Below, in pieces: positions 8,258-17,292 of a DNA stretch of 64,000 bases (its first letter is position 1; every line of letters begins with the position of its first letter). The stretch is from the NCBI RefSeq assembly GCF_026409565.1, contig NZ_CP112881.1, forward strand, positions 558,001-622,000, given 5' to 3'. Below the pieces are notes generated by a model, which ran no database searches, had not been told where the DNA came from, and saw nothing but the letters and a program-made list of their open reading frames with translations. The translations under genes were made by a program, and so were the position numbers. This stretch comes from Sneathiella aquimaris. Its GTDB lineage: Bacteria > Pseudomonadota > Alphaproteobacteria > Sneathiellales > Sneathiellaceae.

Positions 8258-9619
8258 ATGTTCGAAAATTTGACAGGCAGATTAGGCGACGTCCTTGGTA
8301 AATTGACCAAGCGAGGGGCGCTAACAGAATCAGACGTCAGTGACGTGATGCGCGAAGTGCGTGTGGCGTTGCTTGAGGCGGATGTGGCGCTGCCTGTCGT
8401 AAAAAGCTTTGTTAAAAAAGCTAAAGCAAAAGCGATCGGAACGGATGTTCTGAAATCGATTAATCCCGGTCAGATGGTTATCAAGGTGGTCCATGATCAG
8501 CTTGTCGAGACATTGGGATCAGACAGTCAGGAATTGAACCTGGTCGCTGTACCGCCTGTTGTTTACATGATGGTCGGTCTTCAGGGCTCTGGTAAGACAA
8601 CCTCGACTGCAAAAATAGCGAAGCTCCTGACGGAAAAGCATGGCAAGAAAGTCATGATGGCGTCTTTGGACGTTCGCCGGCCTGCGGCTCAGGAACAGTT
8701 GCGTGTGCTGGGTGAACAAACCGGTGTTGCGACATTGCCAATCGTTGAAGGTCAGCAGCCTGTAGATATTGCGACCCGTGCCTTGCAGTCGGCAAAGCTT
8801 CAGGGTGTTGATGTTATCATGCTGGATACAGCTGGTCGCCTGCATGTTGATGAGCAGTTGATGGCCGAGATGAAGGCGGTTCATCAGATCTCGGCGCCGA
8901 CAGAAACCTTGCTGGTTGTCGATAGTCTTACTGGTCAGGACGCGGTTAATGTCGCGGAGCAGTTTAAAGAACGGGTCGATGTTACCGGTATTGTCATGAC
9001 CCGTATTGATGGTGATGGTCGCGGCGGTGCTGCGCTCTCCATGCGGGAAGTCACCGGATGTCCGATCAAGTTGCTGGGTACCGGTGAAAAGCTTGACGAA
9101 CTGGAACTGTTTCATCCAGACCGGATTGCAAATCGCATCCTGGGTATGGGTGATATTGTGTCGCTGGTTGAAAAGGCCGCGGCAACGATTGAAAAGGATG
9201 AAGCCGAAAAACTGGCGCTTAAAGTTCAAAAGGGCATTTTTGACCTGGATGATCTGGCCGGTCAGCTTCGACAGATGATTAAAATGGGTGGTATTAGCGG
9301 CCTTGTCGGCATGCTGCCTGGTGTTGGCAAAATGAAAAAGCAGCTTGAGGGGGCTAACCTCGATGACAAGCTGCTCAAACGTCAGATTGCCATTATCGAA
9401 TCCATGACGCCTAAAGAGCGTCGGAACCCACAGATCATAGCCGCTTCCCGCAAACGTAGGATTGCTGCGGGTGCTGGTCTGTCCGTACAGGAAGTCAATC
9501 GCCTGCTGAAACAGCATAAGCAAATGGCTTCCATGATGAAGAAGGTGAAGAAGATGGGCAATAAGGGCGTCATGCGTGGCGGCCTGCAAGGTCTTCTTCC
9601 ACCAGGTATGAAATTTTAA
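8258..9619 (+). CDS. ffh: Signal recognition particle protein Ffh
   Basis: SRP54-type GTPase that binds signal sequences and 4.5S RNA. I place the start at the ATG giving MFENLTGRLGDVLGKLTKRG, the canonical N-domain beginning, not at the upstream GTG (8054), which would add 68 non-homologous residues across a terminator. G-domain motifs: GLQGSGKTT (107-115), DTAGR (190-194), TRIDGDGRGG (248-257, Arg where many have Lys). The methionine-rich M domain (about 300-440) ends in KQMASMMKKVKKMG. At 453 aa it is the usual size. Heads the ribosome-biogenesis operon ffh-rpsP-rimM-trmD-rplS. Confidence 0.97.
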   Translation: MFENLTGRLGDVLGKLTKRGALTESDVSDVMREVRVALLEADVALPVVKSFVKKAKAKAIGTDVLKSINPGQMVIKVVHDQLVETLGSDSQELNLVAVPPVVYMMVGLQGSGKTTSTAKIAKLLTEKHGKKVMMASLDVRRPAAQEQLRVLGEQTGVATLPIVEGQQPVDIATRALQSAKLQGVDVIMLDTAGRLHVDEQLMAEMKAVHQISAPTETLLVVDSLTGQDAVNVAEQFKERVDVTGIVMTRIDGDGRGGAALSMREVTGCPIKLLGTGEKLDELELFHPDRIANRILGMGDIVSLVEKAAATIEKDEAEKLALKVQKGIFDLDDLAGQLRQMIKMGGISGLVGMLPGVGKMKKQLEGANLDDKLLKRQIAIIESMTPKERRNPQIIAASRKRRIAAGAGLSVQEVNRLLKQHKQMASMMKKVKKMGNKGVMRGGLQGLLPPGMKF

Positions 9620-9654
9620 GTTATTGATTTTACTGAAAAGAAAGAACGTACGTT

Positions 9655-10056
9655 ATGGCATTGAAAATTCGCCTTACCCGTCAGGGTGCTAAGAAACGTC
9701 CCTTCTACCGTATCGTAGTTGCTGATGTTCGTAGCCCTCGTGATGGCCGTTATATTGAGATTTTGGGCACTTATAACCCAATGCTCGCAAAAGATGACGA
9801 AAACCGCGTGAGCTTGAAAGAAGATCGTGTGAAGCATTGGATCGAAGTGGGTGCGCAGCCTACAGACCGTGTCGCCAAATTCCTGGCAGCGGCTGAACTT
9901 GGTGATAAAGTTGAGCGCAACAACCCGCAGAAAGCCAAGCCTAAAGCGAAAGCACAGGAACGCCTCCGTGAAGCTGAAGAAGCCGCTGCCGCTGCTGCAG
10001 AAGCTGCCGCAGAAGCTGCTGCTGCCCCTGCTGAGGAAGAAGCAGCTGAAGCCTAA
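9655..10056 (+). CDS. rpsP: 30S ribosomal protein S16
   Basis: Small-subunit protein S16, needed for 30S assembly. The N-terminal 80 residues are a standard S16 ([20 protein letters not shown], then [14 protein letters not shown]). The C-terminal 45 residues form an Ala/Glu-rich low-complexity tail ([21 protein letters not shown]), a common feature of alphaproteobacterial S16. Placed 35 bases after ffh and 11 before rimM, the classical order. Confidence 0.97.
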   Translation: MALKIRLTRQGAKKRPFYRIVVADVRSPRDGRYIEILGTYNPMLAKDDENRVSLKEDRVKHWIEVGAQPTDRVAKFLAAAELGDKVERNNPQKAKPKAKAQERLREAEEAAAAAAEAAAEAAAAPAEEEAAEA

Positions 10057-10067
10057 GGATAGGGTGC

Positions 10068-10637
10068 ATGCCTGATGATAAAGATCGGCTGCTGCTAGGG
10101 GTTATTGCCGGACCAAGAGGCATTCGGGGCGAGATGAAGGTGAAGACCTTTACTGAAAACCCTGAAGATATTGCCGCTTACGGTCAATTGGAAAGCAAAG
10201 ACGGTAAGGTCAAGTACAAGCTGTCCTTGCAAGGTTTTTCAAAGGCAATTCCAGTTGTTCGGATTAAAGGCGTTACAACGCGAAATGAAGCAGAGGCTCT
10301 GAAAGGAACCGAGCTTTACGTTGCGCGGGACAAGCTGCCAAAAACCGACGGAGACGACGAATTTTACCACGCCGACCTGATAGGGTTGGATGCGGTACTT
10401 GAAGACGGATCAAAATTCGGTTCCATTTTTCGTGTATTCGAATTCGGGGCCGGGGATATGCTGGAAATTATACCTGAAGGCAAAAGCGCGAAAGCTGCTA
10501 TTCTGGTTCCTTTCACCCTTGAAATGGTACCAGCGGTGGATCTTGAAAAGGGTCATGTGGTTTTGAGTTTGTCGGATGATTTTTTTGATGTTCCTGAAAA
10601 GGAAGTTTCGTCAGAGAATAAAGAAGACACAGAATGA
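10068..10637 (+). CDS. rimM: 16S rRNA processing protein RimM
   Basis: Ribosome maturation factor that binds S19 and assists 16S 3'-domain folding. The N-terminal beta-barrel begins with [23 protein letters not shown] cut short here as [19 protein letters not shown], and the C-terminal PRC-barrel domain starts around [17 protein letters not shown]. Length 189 aa is normal. The stop overlaps the trmD ATG by four bases (ATGA), indicating translational coupling in the rpsP-rimM-trmD-rplS operon. Confidence 0.96.
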   Translation: MPDDKDRLLLGVIAGPRGIRGEMKVKTFTENPEDIAAYGQLESKDGKVKYKLSLQGFSKAIPVVRIKGVTTRNEAEALKGTELYVARDKLPKTDGDDEFYHADLIGLDAVLEDGSKFGSIFRVFEFGAGDMLEIIPEGKSAKAAILVPFTLEMVPAVDLEKGHVVLSLSDDFFDVPEKEVSSENKEDTE

Positions 10638-11404
10638 ACAGGAGTGCTGACCAGAGTGGAATGCCCCTGACCGGTAAGGACGGAACAGCAGACAGTAATA
10701 ACTGGTCTGCTCATGTTCTGACCCTTTACCCGGATATGTTTCCAGGCCCCCTTGGCCAGTCATTGGCTGGACGGGGATTGGAAAAAGGAGCCTGGGAGTT
10801 GCAGGTTTCGAATATTCGGGATTATGCGGTTGGTAAGCATAATACTGTGGACGACAGTCCTTTTGGCGGTGGCGCCGGCATGGTCATGCGACCAGATGTG
10901 CTGGGGAATGCCGTTGATGCAGCGAAAGCTGCCTCTGGTGACGACAAGAGAGTGATATACTTCAGTCCGCGCGGCCGGGTTCTTGATCAGGCTTATGTGC
11001 GGGAAATATCGGAGGGACCAGGTGTTATACTGGTGTGTGGCCGATTTGAAGGGATTGATCAGCGGGTTATCGAAGCCCGGCAAATGGAAGAAGTCTGTTT
11101 AGGTGATTTCATTTTGTCCGGAGGAGAGATCGCAGCTCTTGCCATGCTGGATGCGGTTGTCAGGTTGTTACCGGGGGTCACCGGCAATCAGGCGTCGCTG
11201 ACGGAAGAAAGTTTTGAGACCGGGTTGTTGGAATATCCACATTATACCCGCCCACCAGTTTGGGAAGATCGGGGTGTTCCGGATGTTCTCTTATCTGGGC
11301 ACCATGAGAAGATTAAAGAATGGCGGCAGCGCTGTTCAGAAGAATTGACGAAACAACGGCGAGCAGACCTTTGGGAACGCTGGTCAGATGAAAATTTGAA
11401 ATAG
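10634..11404 (+). CDS. trmD: tRNA (guanine-N1-)-methyltransferase TrmD
   Basis: Makes m1G37 in tRNAs for Leu, Pro and Arg, preventing +1 frameshifts. The SPOUT knot motifs are clear: [13 protein letters not shown] and the SAM-binding [20 protein letters not shown]. Compared with E. coli TrmD it carries about 25 extra N-terminal residues before [17 protein letters not shown]; an in-frame ATG at 10661 or the later sequence could be the true start, but the ATGA overlap with rimM favours 10634. Confidence 0.95.
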   Translation: MNRSADQSGMPLTGKDGTADSNNWSAHVLTLYPDMFPGPLGQSLAGRGLEKGAWELQVSNIRDYAVGKHNTVDDSPFGGGAGMVMRPDVLGNAVDAAKAASGDDKRVIYFSPRGRVLDQAYVREISEGPGVILVCGRFEGIDQRVIEARQMEEVCLGDFILSGGEIAALAMLDAVVRLLPGVTGNQASLTEESFETGLLEYPHYTRPPVWEDRGVPDVLLSGHHEKIKEWRQRCSEELTKQRRADLWERWSDENLK

Positions 11405-11415
11405 AGGTGAAAGCG

Positions 11416-11802
11416 ATGAATGTTATTCAGCAGCTAGAGCAAGAGCAGATTGAAAAGCTTACGTCAGAGCGTCCGGTTCCACAGTTCCGCGCAGGGGACA
11501 CCCTTCGCGTGCACGTGAAAGTGGTTGAAGGTACGCGTGAACGTATTCAGGTTTTTGAAGGCGTGTGTATCGCTCGCAATTCAGGCGGTATCAACGCAAA
11601 CTTTACAGTACGTAAGATCTCTTACGGCGAAGGTGTGGAACGTGTGTTCCCACTTTACTCACCACGTGTCGACAAAATCGAAGTGGTTCGCCAGAGTGAC
11701 GTGCGTCGTGCGAAGCTTTATTACCTCCGCGAATTGCGCGGTAAGAAAGCACGTCTTCGCGAACGTCGCGACGATCGTTACACGAAAACGACAAACAGCT
11801 AA
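11416..11802 (+). CDS. rplS: 50S ribosomal protein L19
   Basis: Large-subunit protein L19, at the 30S/50S interface. I choose the ATG at 11416 ([15 protein letters not shown]), which has AGAGGTGAAAGCG just upstream, over the GTG at 11407. Diagnostic sequences are [20 protein letters not shown] and the C-terminal [19 protein letters not shown]. Last gene of the ffh operon; a hairpin follows at 11832. Confidence 0.96.
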   Translation: MNVIQQLEQEQIEKLTSERPVPQFRAGDTLRVHVKVVEGTRERIQVFEGVCIARNSGGINANFTVRKISYGEGVERVFPLYSPRVDKIEVVRQSDVRRAKLYYLRELRGKKARLRERRDDRYTKTTNS

Positions 11803-11831
11803 ACGCGTTCTGCCTTTTTGGGGCGGAACTG

Positions 11832-11857
11832 CCCGGCATGGGGTCGCCTGTGCCGGG
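11832..11857 (+). terminator. Hairpin after rplS, weak terminator candidate
   Basis: CCCGGCA (11832-11838) pairs perfectly with TGCCGGG (11851-11857) across a 12-base loop. Only a short T-poor stretch (GTTTGCTGT) follows, so it may be an inefficient terminator between the ribosomal operon and leuC. A TATAAT at 11866-11871 directly after it could serve as a -10 for leuC, although I see no good -35. Confidence 0.4.
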
Positions 11858-11905
11858 GTTTGCTGTATAATGAGAAAACAAATCCAGGCTTGAGAGGACA
11901 CGAAA

Positions 11906-13312
11906 ATGGGCGAAGCAAAGACCCTTTATGACAAGATATGGGACAGCCATCTGGTCGATGTACAAGAAGATGGTGCCAGTCTGCTTTATATTGACAGACA
12001 TCTGGTTCATGAGGTGACAAGCCCGCAGGCCTTTGAAGGGCTTCGTATCACCGGACGAAAAGTTCACCGTCCGGAGGCGACCTTCGCGGTTGCAGACCAT
12101 AACGTGCCGACTAAAGATCTGGATAAAGGTATTACAAACCCTGAAAGCAAGTTGCAGGTGGAAACACTTGAAGCCAATGTGAAAGAGTTTGGTGTACCTT
12201 ACTTCTCAATGACCGATGAACGTCGGGGCATTGTTCATATTATTGGTCCTGAGCAGGGCCTGACCCTTCCGGGTATGACCATTGTTTGTGGCGACAGCCA
12301 CACGTCAACGCATGGTGCATTCGGCTCGCTTGCCCATGGTATCGGCACGTCTGAGGTCGAGCATGTGATGGCAACCCAGACACTGATCCAGAAAAAAGCA
12401 AAAAACATGCTTGTTCAGGTCGATGGCAAGTTGCCTGTTGGCGTGACCGCCAAAGACCTTGCCTTGGCAATCATTGGTAAAATCGGGACGGCAGGCGGAA
12501 CAGGCTGTGTCATCGAATATGCTGGTGAAGCCGTGCGGTCCCTGTCAATGGAAGGGCGCATGACACTTTGTAACCTGACCATTGAAGCGGGTGCGCGTGC
12601 AGGGCTTATCGCTCCGGATGAGACAACCTTCGAATATGTCAAAGGCCGCCCTTACGCGCCGAAAGCCGGTGCTTTTGAACAGGCCGTTGCGTACTGGAAA
12701 ACCCTGGTAACAGACGAAGGTGCCCATTTTGATGAAGTGGTCACAATGGATGCCGCTGACATTGTTCCTTACGTTACTTGGGGAACAAGTCCGGAAGATG
12801 CCCTGCCGATTACGGCAAGCGTTCCGGCACCGTCCGATTTCGCTGATAGCGGAAAACAGATTGCAGCTGAACGGGCCCTGAAATATATGGGTCTGGAAGC
12901 AGGCATGAAACTGACTGATATTGTCGTCGATCATGTGTTTGTCGGTTCTTGTACAAACGGGCGTATCGAAGACTTGCGGGCGGTTGCCGCGATTGTTGAA
13001 GGCAAACAGGTTAAAGACACTGTAAATGCGATTATCGTTCCGGGCTCTGGTCTGGTCAAAATTCAGGCTGAAGAAGAAGGCCTGGACAAGATCTTTACGG
13101 CCGCCGGTTTTGAATGGCGCGAGCCCGGCTGTTCCATGTGCCTTGCCATGAACGCCGATCGTCTTGATGAGGGAGATCGCTGCGCGTCAACGTCTAACCG
13201 TAACTTTGAAGGCCGTCAGGGCCGCGGAGGCCGGACGCATCTGGTGAGCCCGGCAATGGCAGCCGCAGCAGCCATTACTGGTCATCTGACTGATGTGCGC
13301 GATTTGGCTTAA
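11906..13312 (+). CDS. leuC: 3-isopropylmalate dehydratase large subunit LeuC
   Basis: Catalytic [4Fe-4S] subunit of isopropylmalate isomerase (2- to 3-isopropylmalate, leucine synthesis). The aconitase-family cluster ligands are visible in [14 protein letters not shown] and [10 protein letters not shown]; substrate-binding [20 protein letters not shown] is intact. Length 468 aa is standard. ATG preceded by GAGAGGACACGAAA. Followed 11 bases later by leuD, its obligate partner. Confidence 0.97.
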   Translation: MGEAKTLYDKIWDSHLVDVQEDGASLLYIDRHLVHEVTSPQAFEGLRITGRKVHRPEATFAVADHNVPTKDLDKGITNPESKLQVETLEANVKEFGVPYFSMTDERRGIVHIIGPEQGLTLPGMTIVCGDSHTSTHGAFGSLAHGIGTSEVEHVMATQTLIQKKAKNMLVQVDGKLPVGVTAKDLALAIIGKIGTAGGTGCVIEYAGEAVRSLSMEGRMTLCNLTIEAGARAGLIAPDETTFEYVKGRPYAPKAGAFEQAVAYWKTLVTDEGAHFDEVVTMDAADIVPYVTWGTSPEDALPITASVPAPSDFADSGKQIAAERALKYMGLEAGMKLTDIVVDHVFVGSCTNGRIEDLRAVAAIVEGKQVKDTVNAIIVPGSGLVKIQAEEEGLDKIFTAAGFEWREPGCSMCLAMNADRLDEGDRCASTSNRNFEGRQGRGGRTHLVSPAMAAAAAITGHLTDVRDLA

Positions 13313-13323
13313 GGGGACGAAGA

Positions 13324-13935
13324 ATGGATAAATTTACGAAACTCACAGGCGTTGCCGCCGCGATGCCACTGGTCAATATCGACACTGATATGATCATTCC
13401 AAAGCAGTATCTGAAAACTATTCAGCGCGCCGGCCTTGGCCAGCATCTCTTTGCCGAAATGCGCTACGAAAATGACGGCAGCGAAAAGGAAGAGTTTGTT
13501 CTGAACAAACCTGCCTACCGTGGTGCCGAAATTCTGGTGGCCGGGGATAATTTTGGTTGCGGTTCAAGCCGCGAGCATGCGCCTTGGGCGTTGCTGGATT
13601 TTGGTATTCGCTGTGTGATTTCAACGAGCTTTGCCGACATCTTTTATAACAACTGTTTCAAAAACGGTATCCTGCCAATCCGCGTCACCGCGGAAGAGCT
13701 GGACAAATTGATGGATGATGCAGATCGGGGTGCGAACGCAACCTTAACCGTTGATCTGGCCGCTCAGGAAATCAAAGGCCCGGACGGCGGAACGATTTCG
13801 TTCGAAATTGATGAATTCCGCAAGCATTGTCTTCTCAATGGTCTGGACGATATCGGTTTAACGATGCAGAAAAAAGATAAGGTGAGCAGCTTCGAAGAAA
13901 AGCAGAAGCTGTCTCAACCCTGGTTGCAGGCGTAA
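13324..13935 (+). CDS. leuD: 3-isopropylmalate dehydratase small subunit LeuD
   Basis: Swivelling-domain subunit completing the LeuCD isomerase. Family signatures: [16 protein letters not shown] near the start, [16 protein letters not shown] and [16 protein letters not shown]. 203 aa, a normal length. Directly downstream of leuC with a GGGG-type ribosome-binding site; leuB follows after 94 bases that contain hairpins but no clear terminator. Confidence 0.97.
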   Translation: MDKFTKLTGVAAAMPLVNIDTDMIIPKQYLKTIQRAGLGQHLFAEMRYENDGSEKEEFVLNKPAYRGAEILVAGDNFGCGSSREHAPWALLDFGIRCVISTSFADIFYNNCFKNGILPIRVTAEELDKLMDDADRGANATLTVDLAAQEIKGPDGGTISFEIDEFRKHCLLNGLDDIGLTMQKKDKVSSFEEKQKLSQPWLQA

Positions 13936-13977
13936 CGTCTGGTGGCCGGGTAACTGGCCAACCCAAAATCATTTCGG

Positions 13978-13996
13978 GGCGGCTGTTCTGGCCGCC
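13978..13996 (+). other. Hairpin in leuD-leuB spacer
   Basis: GGCGGC (13978-13983) pairs with GCCGCC (13991-13996) over a seven-base loop. No T-run follows, so it is not a standard terminator; it may stabilise or separate leuCD and leuB messages. The rest of the 94-base spacer holds only a weaker GGCC-based inverted repeat (13944-13959) and the leuB ribosome-binding site. Confidence 0.35.
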
Positions 13997-14029
13997 ACCA
14001 ACCAAGCACTGAAAAGGAAGCAAGAAACA

Positions 14030-15142
14030 ATGGCGTCAAATAAATCTCTTCTTATTCTGCCGGGCGATGGTATCGGTCCCGAAGCCATGACAGAAGTCCG
14101 CCGTGTTGTTGACTGGATGGAAAACAAGCGAGCTGTCAAATTTGATGTGGATGAAGATCTGGTCGGTGGTGCATCGATTGATGCGCACGGTATTCCAATT
14201 ACAGACGCTGTTGTCGAAAAGGCACAGAATGTTGATGCGGTTCTTTTAGGCGCTGTTGGTGGTCCGAAATGGGATAACCTGGATTTCTCGATCAAGCCGG
14301 AGCGGGGCTTGCTGCGTCTTCGCAAGGATCTGGAACTATATGCCAACCTGCGTCCTGCTATTTGTTTTGATGCCCTTGTTGATGCGTCCAGCCTGAAGCC
14401 GGAACTGGTTGCTGGTCTGGATATCATGATCGTTCGCGAATTGACCGGTGGTGTCTATTTCGGTGAACCTCGCGGTATTGAAGATCTGGGCAATGGTATT
14501 CGAAAAGGTGTGAATACTCAGGTTTACACAACACCAGAAATCCACCGGGTTGCGCGGGTTGCATTTGAGCTGGCACAAAAACGGGATGGTCGTGTTGTTT
14601 CCAGTGAAAAAGCAAATGTAATGGAATCCGGTGTTCTTTGGCGCGAAGAAGTCATCAAGATTCACGAGAGTGAATTCCCGGATGTGGAGCTTTCACACAT
14701 GTATGCGGATAATGCCGCCATGCAGCTGGTGCGGGCGCCAAAACAGTTTGACGTGATTGTCACGGATAATCTGTTTGGTGACATTCTTTCTGATTGTGCC
14801 GCGATGCTGACAGGCTCTTTGGGTATGCTCCCATCTGCCTCTCTTGGTGATGTGGACGAGCATGGTCGCCGGAAAGCGCTTTACGAGCCAGTACATGGTT
14901 CTGCGCCAGACATCGCGGGCCAGAATATCGCGAACCCAATCGCCACCATCCTTTCCTACGCTATGGCTCTTCGCTATAGCTTTGATATGCCTGGTGAGGC
15001 AGATCTGGTCGAACAAGCTGTCCAGAACGTCCTCGCAGGTGGTATGCGGACTGCCGATATTATGGCAGAAGGCATGGCTAAGGTATCGACCACAACAATG
15101 GGCGATGCCATTTTACGTGAGCTTGATAAACTGAACGGGTAA
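14030..15142 (+). CDS. leuB: 3-isopropylmalate dehydrogenase LeuB
   Basis: NAD-dependent oxidative decarboxylase, third leucine-specific step. Family features: [20 protein letters not shown] at the N-terminus, the Arg-rich substrate site [20 protein letters not shown], the [10 protein letters not shown] stretch and the metal site [33 protein letters not shown] binds NAD. 370 aa. Preceded by AAAAGGAAGCAAGAAACA. It lies between leuCD and asd in the same direction. Confidence 0.97.
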   Translation: MASNKSLLILPGDGIGPEAMTEVRRVVDWMENKRAVKFDVDEDLVGGASIDAHGIPITDAVVEKAQNVDAVLLGAVGGPKWDNLDFSIKPERGLLRLRKDLELYANLRPAICFDALVDASSLKPELVAGLDIMIVRELTGGVYFGEPRGIEDLGNGIRKGVNTQVYTTPEIHRVARVAFELAQKRDGRVVSSEKANVMESGVLWREEVIKIHESEFPDVELSHMYADNAAMQLVRAPKQFDVIVTDNLFGDILSDCAAMLTGSLGMLPSASLGDVDEHGRRKALYEPVHGSAPDIAGQNIANPIATILSYAMALRYSFDMPGEADLVEQAVQNVLAGGMRTADIMAEGMAKVSTTTMGDAILRELDKLNG

Positions 15143-15175
15143 CCCTAAGTTTAGCTCATTAATTGAGTAACCCAG

Positions 15176-15205
15176 TTCTGGCGATGCAATGGTGCTTCGC
15201 CAGAA
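15176..15205 (+). other. Leader hairpin upstream of asd
   Basis: TTCTGGCGA (15176-15184) pairs perfectly over 9 bp with TCGCCAGAA (15197-15205) around a 12-base loop, ending 20 bases before the asd ATG. No T-run follows. Just upstream, CTCA/TGAG around 15154-15166 forms a second small inverted repeat. Could be a processing or regulatory structure; I do not recognise a riboswitch. Confidence 0.5.
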
Positions 15206-15225
15206 TCAAATGAGAGATCAAAATC

Positions 15226-16248
15226 ATGGGATATAGAGTTGCTGTTGTAGGCGCCACAGGTAATGTGGGCCGCGAAATGCTGAACATTCTGGACGAACGT
15301 CAATTTCCTGTCTCAGAAGTAACCGCATTGGCCTCTAAACGGTCAGTCGGGAGACAGGTTTCCTTCGGTGACAAGACCCTTACGGTGAAGGCACTGGAAG
15401 ATTTTGATTTCACGGGAACCGATTTTGCCCTGTTTTCTGCAGGCGGATCCATTTCCGAAAAATTTGCACCGATTGCCGCGTCACAGGGCTGTATTGTTAT
15501 CGACAATTCATCTCATTACCGGATGGATCCGGATGTGCCGTTGATCGTGCCTGAAGTGAACCCGCAGGATGTTGCCGGCTATACAAAGAAAAACATTATC
15601 GCCAATCCAAACTGTTCAACAGCACAGTTGGTTGTGGCCCTAAAGCCTTTGCATGATAAAGCGACAATCAAACGGGTAGTTGTCTCGACTTACCAGTCCA
15701 CATCGGGCGGCGGTAACGAAGCAATGGACGAGCTTTTCAGTCAGACGAAAGGTATTTTCGTCAATGATGAGCCTACACCTTCCGCGTTTACCAAGCAGAT
15801 TGCGTTCAACGTGATTCCGCATATTGATGTATTTCTGGATGACAGATACACCAAAGAAGAATGGAAAATGACGGTCGAAACCAAAAAAATCATCGACCCG
15901 AAAATCAAGCTTACAGCCACTTGTGTGCGCGTCCCGACTTTTGTCGGGCATGCGGAAAGCGTGAATATCGAATTTGAAAACGAGCTCTCTGCGGATGAAG
16001 CCCGTGATATTCTACGGGAATCACCGGGGATTATGGTTGTCGATAATCCGGAAGAAAACGGATATGTAACACCGGTTGAATGTGTTGGTGATTACGCGAC
16101 CTTCATTTCCCGGATCCGCGATGATTCGACGGTGGAAAATGGGATCAATCTTTGGTGCGTTTCTGACAATTTGCGAAAAGGGGCCGCCCTCAACACCGTT
16201 CAGATTGCTGAACTTGTTGGTCGTGAATATTTGAAAAAAGCTGCCTGA
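15226..16248 (+). CDS. asd: Aspartate-semialdehyde dehydrogenase Asd
   Basis: NADPH-dependent reduction of aspartyl phosphate, the branch step to lysine/DAP, threonine and methionine. NADP loop GATGNVGREM (9-18), catalytic Cys130 within ANPNCSTAQ, and the LFSAGGSISEKFAP stretch identify it. 340 aa. Functionally linked to dapF at the other end of this region. Followed immediately by a strong terminator. Confidence 0.97.
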   Translation: MGYRVAVVGATGNVGREMLNILDERQFPVSEVTALASKRSVGRQVSFGDKTLTVKALEDFDFTGTDFALFSAGGSISEKFAPIAASQGCIVIDNSSHYRMDPDVPLIVPEVNPQDVAGYTKKNIIANPNCSTAQLVVALKPLHDKATIKRVVVSTYQSTSGGGNEAMDELFSQTKGIFVNDEPTPSAFTKQIAFNVIPHIDVFLDDRYTKEEWKMTVETKKIIDPKIKLTATCVRVPTFVGHAESVNIEFENELSADEARDILRESPGIMVVDNPEENGYVTPVECVGDYATFISRIRDDSTVENGINLWCVSDNLRKGAALNTVQIAELVGREYLKKAA

Positions 16249-16272
16249 TCCGCAACTTAGTGACTAAAATCA

Positions 16273-16304
16273 AAAGCCGCCTCGCATATGGGGCGGCTTT
16301 TTTT
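16273..16304 (+). terminator. Intrinsic terminator after asd
   Basis: AAAGCCGCC (16273-16281) pairs with GGCGGCTTT (16292-16300), followed by a run of T to 16304. Ends the leu-asd transcript. Confidence 0.88.
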
Positions 16305-16405
16305 ATTGTGGCAATCGAACTTTCCTCGCAACAATGTTGCGTTGCAGCAAAATCCGGGTATGATGCAGCAAAAAAGAAATAACGCTGTTTGCACCGGAGA
16401 AAAAA

Positions 16406-17281
16406 ATGTCAAAAACCCTGCGCCCTCGCCGTTCCGTATTGTATATGCCCGGCTCCAATGCCCGAGCCCAGGAAAAAGCCAAGGGGCTGATGGCCGACGG
16501 ACTGATCCTTGACCTTGAAGATGCGGTTGCCCCAGACGCAAAGGCGGAAGCCCGTGAGATCGTATGTGGTAATGCCGCGGCCGGTGGTTACGGCAATCGT
16601 GAGATCATTATTCGCGTGAACGGTCTGGATACACCCTGGGGAGAGGCTGATGTGATTGCGGCCGCAAAAGCCGGGCCGGATGCTATTTTGTTGCCTAAGG
16701 TTGAAAGTGCGGCTCACGTGCAGGCTTTAGAAAAACTGATGGTTGAAAGCGGAGCACCCGACAGCACAAAAATCTGGTGCATGATGGAAACACCGCTAGG
16801 AATTCTGAAAGCCGAAGAAATTGCCTCTTCCAGCGATCGGGTTGATTGTTTCGTCATGGGAACGTCTGACCTTGTGAAGGATTTACAGGCACAGCATACC
16901 CCCGTGCGGCTGCCTGTTATTACATCATTGGGTTTATGTTTGCTGGCTGGACGGGCCTATGGCTTGACGGTTCTGGATGGTGTTTATCTGGATTTGGCTG
17001 ATGAAGAAGGTTTCAAAGGATCCTGTGTTCAGGGCTTGGAGCTTGGCTTTGATGGTAAAACATTGATCCATCCCAAACAGCTAGGCCCAACCAATGAGGT
17101 ATTTGCCCCCTCTGAAGAAGAAGTCGCCCACGCGCGTAAAGTGATCGCTGCTTTTGAAGAGGCAGAAAAAGAGGGTAAAGGCGTTGTTCTCGTGGACGGC
17201 AAGCTGATTGAAAACCTGCATGTAGAAATTGCCAAAGCCAAAGTGGCCCTGTCCGATGCAATTGCGGCAATGGCGGAATAA
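16406..17281 (+). CDS. HpcH/HpaI-CitE family acyl-CoA lyase (malyl-CoA lyase/thioesterase-like)
   Basis: TIM-barrel lyase of the CitE superfamily, acting on acyl-CoA such as malyl-CoA, beta-methylmalyl-CoA or citramalyl-CoA. Signatures: RRSVLYMPGSNARAQEKA, the metal site ILDLEDAVAPDAK, RVNGLDTPWGEAD, LPKVESAAHV, METPLGI and LIHPKQLGP. At 291 aa it resembles the shorter CitE-like and Mcl2-type proteins. The next gene, 11 bases away, is mesaconyl-CoA-hydratase-like, which supports a role in ethylmalonyl-CoA-pathway-type C4/C5 chemistry; lyase versus thioesterase activity cannot be settled here. Confidence 0.82.
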   Translation: MSKTLRPRRSVLYMPGSNARAQEKAKGLMADGLILDLEDAVAPDAKAEAREIVCGNAAAGGYGNREIIIRVNGLDTPWGEADVIAAAKAGPDAILLPKVESAAHVQALEKLMVESGAPDSTKIWCMMETPLGILKAEEIASSSDRVDCFVMGTSDLVKDLQAQHTPVRLPVITSLGLCLLAGRAYGLTVLDGVYLDLADEEGFKGSCVQGLELGFDGKTLIHPKQLGPTNEVFAPSEEEVAHARKVIAAFEEAEKEGKGVVLVDGKLIENLHVEIAKAKVALSDAIAAMAE

Positions 17282-17292
17282 GGATACGAAAA

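Noticed and set aside
8519-9589. 356-codon minus-strand frame opposite ffh
   Set aside because: Shadow of ffh: His/Gln/Asn-rich composition, no ribosome-binding site, no recognisable domain.
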